From Paragonimus skrjabini miyazakii (Eukaryota > Platyhelminthes > Trematoda > Plagiorchiida > Troglotrematidae), in assembly GCA_014338405.1 (NCBI GenBank), contig JTDE01000220.1, forward strand, positions 106,569 through 170,568: a stretch of 64,000 bases of DNA. Reading direction: 5' to 3'. Below the pieces are notes generated by a model that did no database searches, was not told where the DNA came from, and saw nothing but the letters and a program-made list of their open reading frames with translations. Numbering within the stretch: the stretch's first letter is position 1; every line of letters begins with the position of its first letter. Shown piece by piece: positions 12,406 to 25,500 of the stretch. Position numbers and translations under genes: made by a program.

Positions 12406-14460
12406 ACTTGCTAGTTAATTAGCGTGTTTTACGGGTCGCCGTTTGTTGGCAGTGATGCAGATAAGATCTTGCGCAACTGTCTGCATAAAACACCATCTTA
12501 AGTTTATACTCAAACATTAATAATGGCAGATTTTGACCACCCGGGGCTAGACATGACGACCCATTTTAGTCAACACTGCAAAGTATCTCACCACTGGGGA
12601 TTTCTTCAATACAGCAATAAAAGCTGGGCTATTCCAGCATTACGAGGACCATACAAGGCGTCGACAATCCAAGCGTCGTCTTCTCTCGCTTACATTCTTA
12701 TTAACGAGGTTGACACAATAAGCATCCTAACTACCACGACTTCATTTGGCTCTGGTGATCAGGGAATGTATGAAACCAGCTATCAACAAGGAAATATACA
12801 ATACCTTCCCCTAAATACATGTCTGGAAGCTTATTATAAGACAAACTTCAATGCGATGGAAATACAACTTAAAAAGGTTGAATGGCCTAGCTCCATCACC
12901 ACACACAATTTAAGTGATCACTAACAACTCAGCATTAAGGAAGTAACTCATACAGCCATAACAGTCGCGTTTCAGTAAACTGTCTCAAGCCTCGTAGGAA
13001 GTCCAAAATAATGAGAAATCTGATCAACCGTTGTTGAAGAATTTAGTCTAGAAGAGGTATCAGTTACGACAAACTGAACCCGCGTTTGCTGAATATTTCA
13101 CTCAGTGCAATCGTACCACAGCTGGTGTATGAAGAGATCAGCTTTTTATCAGCGCGGTCCTGCTCAACAGATGAAGGCGAACTCTAAGCATTTATGCAAC
13201 GAAGTCATGGTACACAAATAGAATGCCAAATAGTTCGCAGCTTCAAACGTCTAGTGGGTTTACTACTGCAAATACTGACACGTCCAGGACTCTGAACAAC
13301 CAGTAAGTGTACACAACTGCAATGCACGAGCAACTCTTTGACAGACAAAGGGCACCTTAACTAAGTTACACCAATGTTGGAATCAAATTACATAAGTTGC
13401 TGATTCAAAGCTCATTTAGTCCAGACTTGATATTCCCTGTCGTCTTGAAAAGTTACGCGATCGACCAGCTGGCAATATTTTCTAGTCGCTTCTTTTCAAC
13501 TGCCCATTTACGAAAAGCCTGGGAACGGTTAACAATCACATCTATCTTCAAAAGCGGATGAACAGGTGGTCTAGGAAACTTTCGATCAATAGCGTAGCTT
13601 TCAATGGTATCCAGGTTAATGAAGAACTTACCAGATGACTCCCTCCGTTCCAAGGTAACAAAACCTGGAACATATCGACAAGGAGCAGCACGACTTTCAT
13701 AAGTAATATTCCTGCGTTCCAGATCTATCGACTGCGCTTGAATTTTGGACAAAGGCTTCCGACGCAGGACTGTCCCTAAATGTGACACCTCAAATCCTCC
13801 AAAGCCTTTGTCAAAGTTAATCTATTTATCTGGTCACTGGAACTTCAAAATTGACCTCAACGGGCGGTTGAACATAGAGTTCAAGGATTATCTAGCTAAA
13901 CGTTTGTTCGACATCCGGATGAATGGGCAGTTATCAGAATGGCTGTCTAACAATAGCGTGCTTCGTAAAAAGCCCTCCCATGTCCCTTTTTGTTCAATAA
14001 TTTTGTTCTTGATCTACGCAGCATAGCCAAATCACCAACAATGGTATACAATCTTGACGAGCTCTAGAGTGTTCAGAAGATAAGACATATATATGAAACG
14101 AATTTCACGGTCTAAACCGGTGTTATGTGGAAAACGACTTGTCGTTTAGTGTCAAAAATGCAAAGCCATGTACAGTCACCATCAAAATTGTGCTGATTAC
14201 TACCATGGCGACACAAAGCTATCGGTGTCAGTATGTGAACGACACTTCGGCACTCTAGTTGCAAGCATTGTGAGTCTGGCTGCAATCTGTGCTTCCCTAG
14301 CAAAAATAGCGCAAATGATATCAGACGTCTTGGGAGAAATCTGTGGAATATTCTACCAGGAACAGTCGCTCACTATGTTCACCTATATAATCTTCTCATC
14401 TTAAGGAACAAAAAACAGACATGTCATCATTATTTTACAAAGATTTGCCACTCTTTGAAA
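12406..14460. other. no gene recognised; several 90-133-codon frames
   Basis: Frames at 12523-12924 (+, 133 codons), 13453-13788 (-, 111 codons) and 13745-14026 (+, 93 codons) lie in slightly more G+C-rich sequence. None shows a motif I recognise and they overlap on opposite strands. They may be debris of the retroelement suggested just downstream. Confidence 0.35.
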
Positions 14461-14575
14461 GTGTTAACAGACGGGCTGACAAAAGAAGTTTGGGCTCAAG
14501 AAAAGTTTCTCCTAACAAAGACTAGCGAAATTGAGCCGATTCTCAATGATGAACGGACATCTCAAGGAAGATGTA
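14461..14575 (+). pseudogene. possible BEL/Pao LTR-retrotransposon integrase trace
   Basis: One open stretch reads GLTKEVWAQEKFLLTKTSE followed by IEPILNDERTSQG. The E-[IV]-E-x-[IL]-[LVI]-N-[DS] pattern after a leucine-rich helix is typical of the integrase end of BEL/Pao elements. The downstream part of that domain is not recognisable in any frame, so the match is short. It could be a coincidence. Confidence 0.25.
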
Positions 14576-15275
14576 AGTCATGAGAAGTAAGTCTTTGTTA
14601 AAAAATATTCCGAACCCGTGGTCATTCACTAGCACAGCTACACCCACTAAACGAGGACGATTGTCTAAACGGTTACTTATCCAATTTGGATTAAGGAATA
14701 GACAGGCTACTTTGCAAGTAGAACCGCCTCACAGTGGAACGCACTGTCCAACTCTGCGGTCATCGCTGAACTGGCTGAGAATTTCAAAATTTCAACCAAT
14801 CGACATATACGCGATTGGCAAACTGCACTACGAGTTTCCTGACTGCCACGCTAGCCCAGTCCCATAAATCAATGAATCCATATATTTGATAGGATGTTTC
14901 AGTGCGTTACGCTGTTTGTTGCGAGTGTGATCGCAGCCAGTCTCTTCGAAAAACTTTCCATTTTATTTATCTAGACTTATCGTTTATCCACACCCATAAA
15001 CTGTCCAACAAAATTTTCCGCGACCAACACAGTGACAGAGAAGCACAGGCAAACATCTTCCTGTTTCTTGAAGCAACCCATCAGCCTACAATGCTGACAA
15101 GTTTTAATACAAGAGCTTAATGTAATGCCAAATAAGAAGTATGAACAAGAATGACTGTCTCATAAATATAGGACCACATAGTATGACGGTTTCTTATCAT
15201 TTTAAGCCCAGGAGTGTGGTGAATCAAGCGGTAATTTGTATTCCGTCTGATTTAGTTGTCAACATCGATCAGTGA

Positions 15276-15296
15276 GTTGACAACACTCAAATACTC
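15276..15296. repeat. second copy of the 12.38-kb hairpin motif
   Basis: Shares 19 of 21 bases with 12385-12405 (GTTGACAACACTC then AAATACTC here). The stem is weaker because one arm has changed. Confidence 0.5.
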
Positions 15297-15299
15297 GTC

Positions 15300-18200
15300 A
15301 TTCAAAAACAATCTTTTCGTATAGTTGACCGAATTTAATCATTAACTACCTTACAGATTGTTTAGAGAAGCACAGCTGACGGATTTCATACATGCGGAGC
15401 TCCCAATATTACATTCAGTTGATCATAACAAAATAGAAATCGAACAACGCGGGAAGAGATCAAAAGCTGTAGTAACTAATCGCACTGTGATTGTACAAAA
15501 CACCTTGAGAAAAAGTCAACAAAAGAGGGCTTGATTTGTCAACTTGAGATGACAATGGCCGTATTAAATGTGGAAGTTATGAGGCAGTAACGCATACACT
15601 TTAAAGTGAGATTCGAATCCCTAGTTTTAAAATCACCAATTCTGAGGGCTACAGGTAATTCATCTTTTTTGCTTGTGGGATGTTTCGCAGGATATGGCTG
15701 CTGATGCAGTAGCACCAAATCCACGGGATTGTTAGAGTTAAGAGTAAATTACTTGAACAGGTTGCTGAAACATGCTGATCTACTCTGAGGTGAAAGAAGC
15801 TTGCTTTGAATTATCCTGACAATTATTGCCGTAACTGGTACAAAAAGCTGGTTTCATGCGTTGAGGTTGATTTAGTGACGAAATATATACCACCTGTTTT
15901 GTACAAGAAGATGTAAACCACATCTATAGACGGACAGGAGAACGCTTAAACATGTGTAAAGATATTATGCAAATGCACCCATTTTTTGATTGAAACGCGT
16001 GATTCCCCAGCAAGTTTAGTATAGCGTGTATCAAGGACCACAGATCAAAACAGTACTTAGTCTGAAGTCAAACTGTTACACTGACTTGACCAATTCTAAT
16101 TTTCTATCTTAGCTTGGTTGAGTATGTGTTCTTTATGTATTCTTTCGAGTAGAATGCTGCGACAAAAAAATACTAGTTAACAGATAAACTGAGGGAGACT
16201 GTTCGGTAAGGACAGAACGCTCTCAGTGTATCAGAATTCAAAGATTCAGTTAGCAACGTAAACAAAATTTGTGTCGAAATGCAAAATAAGGGATATACCG
16301 ATAATTCTCGAAAACTTAGAAACAAAGAGAGGGGGGTAGAATAAGTGGGGAGCACATTTTGGTATTCCAGATGTCAGTCGTATACTGTTCTCTTTATACG
16401 TTGATTAAACTTCACAGTGGACAAACGTGTCTCACGGCAGAGATTAGAAGGGAAAATTACGAGCAAACTACACCGAAATCTACCAGAAAATCAACCATGC
16501 AATATTTTTAATCTATACTTAACGCATTCAGCCTTAATTGAAGCAAATCTTAACGCTGGTTTGCTGTTATCACAAAAACGGTCTCGAAAAGTTTCGACCT
16601 TATTCAGTAATCTGATGTGAAAACTTAACTAAATAATTTTTGTTCCAGTCCTGGAATCTCGTATTGTTTCACCATCCTTTTCTAATGTTTATATAAATCT
16701 TCTTCGAATGTTTGTGAGCCTCACGTCAAGGCAGTACAACCGTAATCTTTTTTACCAAATATCTGGGTCAAATTTGAGATGAACTGGAAGACAATGCAAA
16801 TGTTACAATTATTCCTAACCAGTCAATTATAAACGACTTTTCGCTGAATTATTGGAATATCCTATAGAAATTGAAAGTCAATTGCTGTACTCTGAGAACT
16901 AGACCAAAACAATCACACATTTTGGAGTTCATGAGAGTAGTTTTGAATGTTAATTTACATTGTAACACATACACAAAGCAAAACAGAAGTGTGTAGTCGA
17001 AAAGTGCATCACCTAGAAGAATATAACATGAAAAATAGTGTTTAAATAATTTTGTATTTGTTTGCAAGAAGCTTCATATTCACAAGATTTTTTGTTAGCA
17101 CATTTCGAGAAAATCATGAATTTAGCATCGTGAGTTTGTGTTGACCGTTGTGGACGTTTCCCCTTTTATTGCAGTTTCCGGTTTTGAACAAACACCCTTA
17201 AAAGTTTGAGTGTTTGCCAAGATTACTGAAGGGTATAAAATTGCTCTAGATAAACTATGACAAATGAAATTTTCAAATAAAACTGTCGTTTTGTTCACGC
17301 TTTGATCAATTATTTGATCATTTTCTATCACTGTACAATAATCAGCAGGTTTGTCCAAATCAGTGTCCGGTATTTTCGGTCATGACCTCACTTAGTCATT
17401 TTGATTATATTAGAGCATCACAAAAAATCTAATTATTTAGAACGCAGATGTTTATCTTCTAATTACATTCGTAGCATTGAATACACGTATTTATTTGGCT
17501 GCAGTCGTTGTGAGTAGATGTTCATTATCATCCGCTTTTAATAAGCCTCTGGTTTACAGTCGGTTGTAAAAAGTATTTGAGAAACAGTGACATACAATCT
17601 AGTAGCAATCCTAACCTCAACATAGGCTTTACTTGCTATCTGTGTCCCTCGTCCGTGGTATTCGTTAGTCAAACTATCCATCGTCAACGGTTTACTATTT
17701 ATATCGCCCCAGACTTGTTATATTCTTGACCTGAATCAATCTTACCGCATTACATTAAATTACTCTTTCTTGCCGTCAAATATATTCCAAACACATCATA
17801 CTATTTCCCACTTACTCATCTGATCATCTGTCTCGGACAAAGTTTATTCTGCTTTTATCCCACTACTAGACAAGCAGTCACACAATATATCTAGTGAACT
17901 GAATCACACCAAATATTTGTAACGGAGGATAACACATGTGTATCTTAGTAAGCTATCAAAATTAAGTGATGTATGATGAAAAATCGAGAATAACTTGAGA
18001 AGTGAGTACAAGAAAAAGTACTCCAAATTTCTCCCATTAATTCATTAATCTGTATTCTGCATTAGATTGTTGCCATCACAAGAAAACATTAACCAGTTTT
18101 CTAGAAATTGTAACAGCTAGTCTGAAGCCAATTTCACTGAGTAGATTTTTACGAACTCCTAACAAAGTGATAAGTAGCAATCTAGAATATATTCATTTGG

Positions 18201-19850
18201 AAGGGAACTAATGTGAAGCATCGACTGGGAACATGATGAACATTCAAGTGAATTGTACAACTGGGGTTCAGAGAATGATAAACAGGTACCACAATTGCAT
18301 CGAAGCATTCAACGATGGAATTTGAATTTCTTGGACAAAATTCATCGGGTTTTAACTGAAGATTTAAAAAAACTTAATATGAATCATTTTTATGAAAGTA
18401 GCAAAAATGAAACTGGATCATGTACATTCAAAAAGTTGAACCTTAAAGTGTTATAAGTTAATAGACCAATGTTGGTTGCTTATTGTTCTATGTGACTTTC
18501 ACAAAATAATTATATCTGTCAGTAAGTATAACGACTTTCTAAAACGGAGGGTTATCAAAGTGTTTAGCCACTCAATAGCATGTGTTTACATGCATTTTGT
18601 GACAGAATGTTTGCGGTGAAATTTCAGACGAATACTCGTTTCGTTTGATTGTTTTTCTGTCGGAAACTAAACTGAACAACGATAGATGGATTTATAATGT
18701 TTCTATTCAATATAAAACATGCAAGATTTCATTCACTTTGATAACGATAAACTAACGTGTTTATTAATTCATCCAAGCAGATCGTCAATAATTCATCATC
18801 ATGTTTATACTCAAATAGACTGCGAAAATAAATTCGTTTTGGCAGATTTCTTACTGTTTCGGATGGCTTATAATGAATGGCGTAGATCAGTATTCCTTCC
18901 CAAGATTCTTGGTCGTCAATTCTGATTAAAGCAAAAGAAAACTGATCAACATTATTCATTCGACTTACTTACTTCCTCAAGAGATATTTACAAGTTGTTG
19001 TCGACTAATCGTTTGGTAAACAACTTGGATTTTTATAACGAGATGACCGCTATAAAGATTGATAATACAGTATTCATTGTCGTTTTACTAACCATCAAAA
19101 ACACAGAGCATATATGAATTGGCAAAAAACGCAGTTTTCTTTGGGGTTTAGTCTTGATCGTCATGGGTATCTGTCATAATTCTGCTAGACAACACTTCTG
19201 GACACTTTTGTTGGTCAGTAGTTCTATACTGTGTTCAACGGGGAGGTAAAATGTTTGGCTTCAATTAAAACGTGTATTCATGATCTCACATAAATTACAC
19301 GGTTGCGGTAAGTACGGAAAGTCAGATTGTGTTTGCAAGACTTTCAAGACCAATGGTCGCCTGAATAAACACCAGTCTTTGGAAAGCGTAGCCAGTGCCT
19401 TTCACTTCAATGATTTAACAATATACTTCATCGTCATCATATAATTCAGTGAACTGAACGCACACCCTGATGGTTGTATCTACGTGAATACGCCTTGTCT
19501 GTGTGTTGTGCTCCCTGAGTTACGAAAATCAGTGCTGGCCCAATGTATGCCAACATCATTTGCGCATGTGTCTGCGAAGTCGTACAGGTCTACCGTCCGT
19601 TAATCTATACATGTATATACATATAAACGAATGATATGCCATGGCAAGAACACCCCAATCCATATATGGCCAAATTCGTAGATCTACCGTAGTTGTCTGC
19701 AGAAACCTACCTTAAGTTTGGGGACACAGTATATCAGTAACTGCAAGAAGCACCAATAGAATCATCGCCCTCAAGACCGCTTGCTGAAGTCGTTATGTAA
19801 TAATTTGAAAGAGCTTTCTTCCAGAAGCATTGTTCAACACTGTGATTTGA
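15300..19850. other. no gene recognised
   Basis: A+T-rich DNA with only 60-78-codon frames on both strands, none with a motif or splice support. Read as intron/intergenic. Confidence 0.5.
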
Positions 19851-19854
19851 AAGG

Positions 19855-20760
19855 TTGAGTGTTACGTTTTTTGTTATCAACCGGGCAAAGATCAGCATTT
19901 TCCATAGAGTCATTAATGAAGTATTGTCGGAAATTTACTTCACCAAGGAAGTAAATGCTAACTTACTGTTGCCATTCTTGGACGCACTGTTATTGAAACA
20001 GTTTGATGGTACCATACAGCTGAGCATATATCACAAGCCAACAGTCACTGACATTATATAGTCGTTCAGTAGCAACAATCCGACCACGTACAGAGTTGTG
20101 TGCAAACTTCATTTTGTCGAGTAGCTGCCCACTACAATATGCCTGAATGACAAAGAAGGATAAAACATCTCTATAGGTTAATCTCATCAAACGGCTACCG
20201 TGGACTATTTACAAACAAGTGCACCAGATCCCGACTGAGTGCCTCTTCCAACTACATGAGGCGAAAGGCCGTCAGTTCACCTTACATAAACGGAATCTTG
20301 GAGGGTTATGAGCACACAGTGGGAAAATCTTGAGTCAAACTTGACTACAAGCCACAGAACAGCGTTCGAAAAGTTTGGTAATGTCAAACATCCGGTTGAA
20401 GTGTGTAAGCGAGCAGGTGTAATATACTGTATTTATTGCTACGACTGCTATCAGGACTACGTTGGCAAAGCTAGTAAACTACTGAAGACACGTTTATGCA
20501 AAAATCACTAAGCACTGAGACGGACAGACCAGAAGTCACGCCTTTGGCAATACCCTGCAGCCACAGATCACGTGATCAACCTGGAGGACACCAAATGACC
20601 AGATTAGCAAGAAGATCGCGGGAACGACTGGTCTTTGAATCAATCATTCCTCGTGATATTTTCAATCTCGATAGGAAGACAAACATGCTATGGAGGCGGT
20701 AACCAGTTAGTGAATTTCTTCAATATCACTTTGTTTGGTAACGGATGCCAGTTTGGAGTT
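19855..20760 (+). pseudogene. Penelope-like element, decayed 3' half (end of RT to GIY-YIG)
   Basis: Frames change several times, but conserved PLE landmarks appear in order. LLPFLDALLLKQFDG then a YHKPT-like motif (about 19960-20050) mark the end of the reverse transcriptase. Next come VCKRAGVIYCIYCYDC and QDYVGKASKLLKTRL (about 20400-20500), which correspond to the GIY-YIG nuclease core with its cysteines. RRSRERLVFESII (about 20600-20650) corresponds to the C-terminal region holding the conserved glutamate. In-frame stops and shifts show it is dead. The 5' part of the element is not recognisable. Three (TA)n tracts follow downstream. Confidence 0.72.
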
Positions 20761-20810
20761 GAAATGTCACAGTAAGTACTCATCAATCAGTGTTCGCTAG
20801 TCATACTTGA

Positions 20811-20831
20811 TTATATATATATATATATATA
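20811..20831. repeat. (TA)n microsatellite
   Basis: An uninterrupted alternating TA run just 3' of the PLE remnant. Confidence 0.9.
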
Positions 20832-20908
20832 AACTTAGAGTAACTAAGCCTGTGCAAACTCACAGACTCATGCGCAAATGCTGTGGACGTAGTGTGAGTC
20901 AACACTGA

Positions 20909-20925
20909 TATATATATATATATAT
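20909..20925. repeat. (TA)n microsatellite
   Basis: Second TA run, about 80 bases after the first. Confidence 0.9.
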
Positions 20926-21061
20926 TTAAGGTATTAAAAGGGCAAACACTGAGTAGTGAACGATTTATTGTGACGTTTCAAATCCACACTAGGATCCGTT
21001 ATCAACAAATAAATGTGTCGGAATGTGATTGCTCTGCCGCTCACCATGGTCGTCTGTCGGT

Positions 21062-21062
21062 C

Positions 21063-21098
<36 letters not shown>

Positions 21099-21099
21099 G
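21062..21099. repeat. (TA)n microsatellite, interrupted
   Basis: Third and longest TA run, with one ACA interruption. The DNA between the second and third runs contains a GTGACGTTTCAAATCC stretch that looks like terminal sequence of a fluke PLE or similar element, though I cannot align it to a known end. Confidence 0.9.
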
Positions 21100-21255
21100 T
21101 TGCTCAGTCATGACAGCTTGTGCTTAATTACCGCATTAACAATCGGATATAAAAACGTCAACACAGTCATAAGCAACTTGTCAGTGATAGTTACAATGTT
21201 TATTTGGAGGTGTAAACCGCAATCCAACTTTTTCAGTGTTCCAGTCACACCAGCT

Positions 21256-21325
21256 GTGCCTTCGTAGCTTAACTTGCCGCTTTCGAGCACGCTGTTGCTG
21301 TTACTGGTTCGAATCTAGCCGATGT
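21256..21325 (+). mobile_element. tRNA-like segment, probable diverged relative of the 60-kb SINE
   Basis: TTCGTAGCTTAACTTG resembles a tRNA D-arm/A-box. About 40 bases later ACTGGTTCGAATCTAGCC is a near-perfect T-arm and B-box (GGTTCGAATC). The first nine bases match the head of the SINE at 59.96 kb. There is no anticodon arm or acceptor stem that would make it a working tRNA gene. Confidence 0.45.
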
Positions 21326-22404
21326 CGTGATTTCTTCAGCAGTAGGCCTCTTCTGGAAGTATTATTTGTCAAAACTACGCAGCACATTTATTGAATTACG
21401 TGAGCTCAACTTGATTGTGAGTTTTCGTTATTATAGTTGTCATATTAAACCAAAAGAACATTTACTATTCATCCCCTCAAGACATTCGTACAATCCGGGG
21501 AATTGTAGTTGCGGTCTAAGGCTTGAACCCTGTGACGTTTAACTGATAATGGCTGACAGCTTTGAAATGTTGATGTGAGCAGGGAAACTTGTCAGCTATG
21601 GGAGGACAAATTCCGATCTGATTTTCTACCTGAAAGTGCCTTAGCGCAGTAGATTTTCTAACAGGGTAGACAATGACGTTACATGAATGGCTTTCAACAT
21701 TTTGAAAAATATAATCATCATGCATATAGAAAACAACTGTTGGAGATGACAGGAGAATTCGGTTCAATACCATTGTGCAAATAGATATGTGGACAGTTGA
21801 GGTAATTATTGTGTGAATAAGCATAACATTTATTTAACCATTCTGTTCTCTGCAACGGGAAGTAACCAGATACTCTTTTGTGCACAAACATCTGAGTGTG
21901 TCCAGCCGTCAAGAGAATATTGTTTAGTTAATATGCTTGGTTGATATTTTACTAGTTGACAAGTAAACTATACGGAATCTTCCTATCCTCGTGCGCCTTC
22001 ATTGTCTTTCTACCAATTGTTTCAAACTGTCTAAAAACGCGATTCAGGTAACTCTGTTTGTTAAAAGAGACTGACGGGAGCAGGGCTAACTGTCGAACAG
22101 TTAATTCAGTGCATTGGGCACGTTTAGTAGGTGGTCGTAATAGCTAGGTAGTAAGGGAAATAACCATTGTCGTTCCTTACTATAACTCTACGATAAGTAT
22201 CTATAGAAGCACACCAGTACATGTTTTGACAGTGTAGAGCCAAATAACTGGAAGGTGGGTGCTCCTACCCAGTCCTACTAAGCTTTGTCAAAATATGTGT
22301 AACATGTAGTTCTATCCAAGTGTATTGTGTATGTAAATACATACGTATCGACGAAACTATTGCTAGGCAATCGTAGATTTAAATGGTTATACTTTAAAAA
22401 CTAC

Positions 22405-22540
22405 TCATGCTAGATCACAACTGCAGATATCTTTTGAGCTGTTCGGTTGGTCCAGTTTAGAAAGAAGCATTAGACTCATATGAGTTTGAAGAAAACAGTT
22501 AGAGTACAATAACCGGTTTCCGTGTTCTAACTGTTGTGTT
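22405..22540 (-). mobile_element. hammerhead-type SINE, diverged minus-strand copy
   Basis: On the minus strand the bases AAACTCATATGAGTC then TAATGCTTCTTTC match the helix III / cleavage-site side of the copy at 35.5 kb (GAAACTCGAGTC, TAATGCTTC). A region near 22410-22430 resembles the shared GCGACGGCTGCAATC tail. The upstream CTGATGA box is lost. Here helix III would be a better stem (ACTC-ATAT-GAGT). The match is partial, hence moderate confidence. Confidence 0.4.
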
Positions 22541-25500
22541 CAACCTTTTGAAGGAAACTAATCGTTTTATGAGTTTACCTGTTCAGTATTTTACTTTTTT
22601 CTATCTATTCAGTTTGCCAATCTTAAATGACTAAATGAATGCGCAGTATGATAATAGAACGTTCGCAGAAGCTTGTTGATTGGCCAGCCCTAAGGTCAGT
22701 TGAAACATTCATCAACTTGCTGTAGCAGATTGGTTGTCGTTTACTAAAACTTGGCTGTTATCTGAAGGACCAACAGCTCACCAGAGTCTGGGAAAACGAG
22801 CTCCGACACCAAGTAGTCTTTTCAAACATTGCTGTATGCAGTGAATCGGTTTGATGATGGTCAATGTCACTGGATGTGCACAAAACTGTTGACAGTCATG
22901 TTCTATCGAAGCAATCGACATATAAACGCCATGAAAGCAAGTGATGTAATATTAATAGACTGTTATCTGCCCTGCCTGATCAGTCTTTCCTGTTTTCTAA
23001 CCCCTGAACACAAAGGTACATTCGTGCCTGGGGGCTTACCGTGTAGCATATAACACTAACCTAGCTTCCATTGTATGACACTGAGATGACGATTCACCTT
23101 CGCACTGATATTAACGTCTAGTCTAGATTCAAGGTTCAACGTGGCATTAACAGTTGAGATGACGTTATCGTGGAGATTGGGAACACTGAGGGTACACTGC
23201 AAATAACGTAATTATTCATAATGCACAGTGGATCTAGAATACCTACACACGATATATACTGGTACGCCTATGATAGCTACAGTTTATTACACGTAAGTTG
23301 AATGGACATAATCGTAGTGCCGCCTGATTAAACATGATAGTCTTAGTGGTGGAGTTCCTCGCTAACACTTGCACTACCCATGTTCTATGATTGAAGCACT
23401 TCTGTATGTTTATTCATGATTTCATTGGAAATTTTGCAACAGCTCACACAACAGTAATCGAGACTAGCAAAGAGATTGAGCCATCCAAAATGTTCGTATT
23501 ATTAGTTAATTATGTTTAAATTGCTTCAGGTGTCAGTATTTCATTGATGATTGCTCCAAACAAATGCTAACTGAATGCAAAGTAACCAGGTGAACAAAGT
23601 AACTCGAGATATGAACGATTTAATTATTTCGAGCTGTTTGAATGAAAGAATCACGAAACTTAAACTGCAATCCGAGTTTAATTTGTGCACCTTCGTTAGT
23701 GGTAAACATGTAACCAATGTGAAAACAAACAAATAGCTAAAACTACAAATTCATCTAGAACGTGAGCGATCCTCACAGTCAAACCTACCACTGGCAACGA
23801 CTGACTGTCATTGGCTTTTTAACCTATGCAATCGGCTGCAGATGACTCATTAAAGAGGTTTGAACGCGTGATAAGATGTGAGCAAACGTCATCACCTTTA
23901 AAGATGATTCAATACCAACGTTGTAACTTGTGGTCAAGGGTTTCACGCGATGGGTGGAGCGACCTTTCGTCTTCGTTGAATGGCACTCGCTACCGGGTGG
24001 ACTGACATATCGCAGTCATGTTGCAGTAACATCATGTGCCTTGGTTTTGCACGTTGCTTCTTTTCTATCGACCCATATACTTCCGCATATGCAAGAAGGA
24101 ATACAAGAATGATAACCACTTGAAACTACGGGATTTGCTTTTTCACCTATGGTGAAAGTAACCTGATGGTGTTTGGGAGAAGAACAACTCCTGCTATATT
24201 ATACACAAGTTTCAATTTAGTATTAATCACAGTTCAGCAATATTCATTAAAATAAAATTTCCTTAAAGACTGGTGTGTTTATTTCTATACTATTCACGAG
24301 TTTACGACAGATGCGACAGTGCAAATGAATGTCCCATTGTAATTCATATCCTCTGGTCAATCTGTGCAAGTTTAAATTTGTTTGCAATCGACCGATAACT
24401 AACGGTTGAAGATTTGTTCTATTGAAATCCATTGCTTTCTTGTTAATTTTCGAGGAAAATCATTTGTAGGATTAACTTCGTGAACTACTTGAGAGGTTAT
24501 GCTAAGTTATTATTAATTCCACCGGATAGAATACAAGTAATCTTTGAATACGATTACGGTGGTATGAACGCTTGGGTATTTAAATTTAAAACAGTCAAAA
24601 TAAACATAAAATATTATAACCACTTTATGCCCCTAGGTCACATATATTTTGTTTTAGAAAATTCAAAAATGTCTTTTCAAACAGAATAGGACATGAATGC
24701 TACTGAGGTCAGCCAATGTAACTTCATCTTGCACCTTTCTCATTATACCATACCATGAAATATCTCGTTGGTGAATGAAGCGTTTGATAAGAGTAGTTGT
24801 TTAAGGATGTTATTCTCAAAGAATATCACGGTCGTTCAGTTATTAAAATATTGATTGAAAAGCGTTCACCCATCTATCGATTAAAACTTTGAAAATTATT
24901 CAGATGATAAAGTCCTGAAATGTCAAAAAAGATTTGACCAAATGCAGCTTGAAGTCAGTTAGGTCACATCCATCCCATAAGATTGAGTGCTTTTCAAGTG
25001 CGGATGAAATTAATCAACATTTAGCTCGTTTCACACAGATCCAATTGCACAAAACCAACAATGGTAAAGTTTAATTATGAATCGAGACCAAAAAGTAACC
25101 ATATAATCGAACAATTTCAGACTACACAAAAGGTAACCAGGCATGTTCACTGTGTGAAGCATACTTCACTATATGTTCCCCACTTGATCAGTTACAATAA
25201 TCAATTACAGATGAACACAGTTTCTCCATTTTTGATGTCGCCATTTTTGTACGCAGCTATTTCAACATTCACCATTATTAGTTGATAAAAGTATTAATAT
25301 CGTCCCATAAAATTTCGCTCGTTTCACAACTTTCTCTTTTCTGAGTTAACAACATCCAAACTCAAAGTTACGTCCTTCTTATATCTGTAAGTATTGTTAA
25401 AACGGAGTAAAATTTAACTCAAATGATTACTTCTTACTTTTGATTGACCATCATCTCGGATGGCAGTTGGATAACTTTCTAGAATTGGTGTCAATTACTT

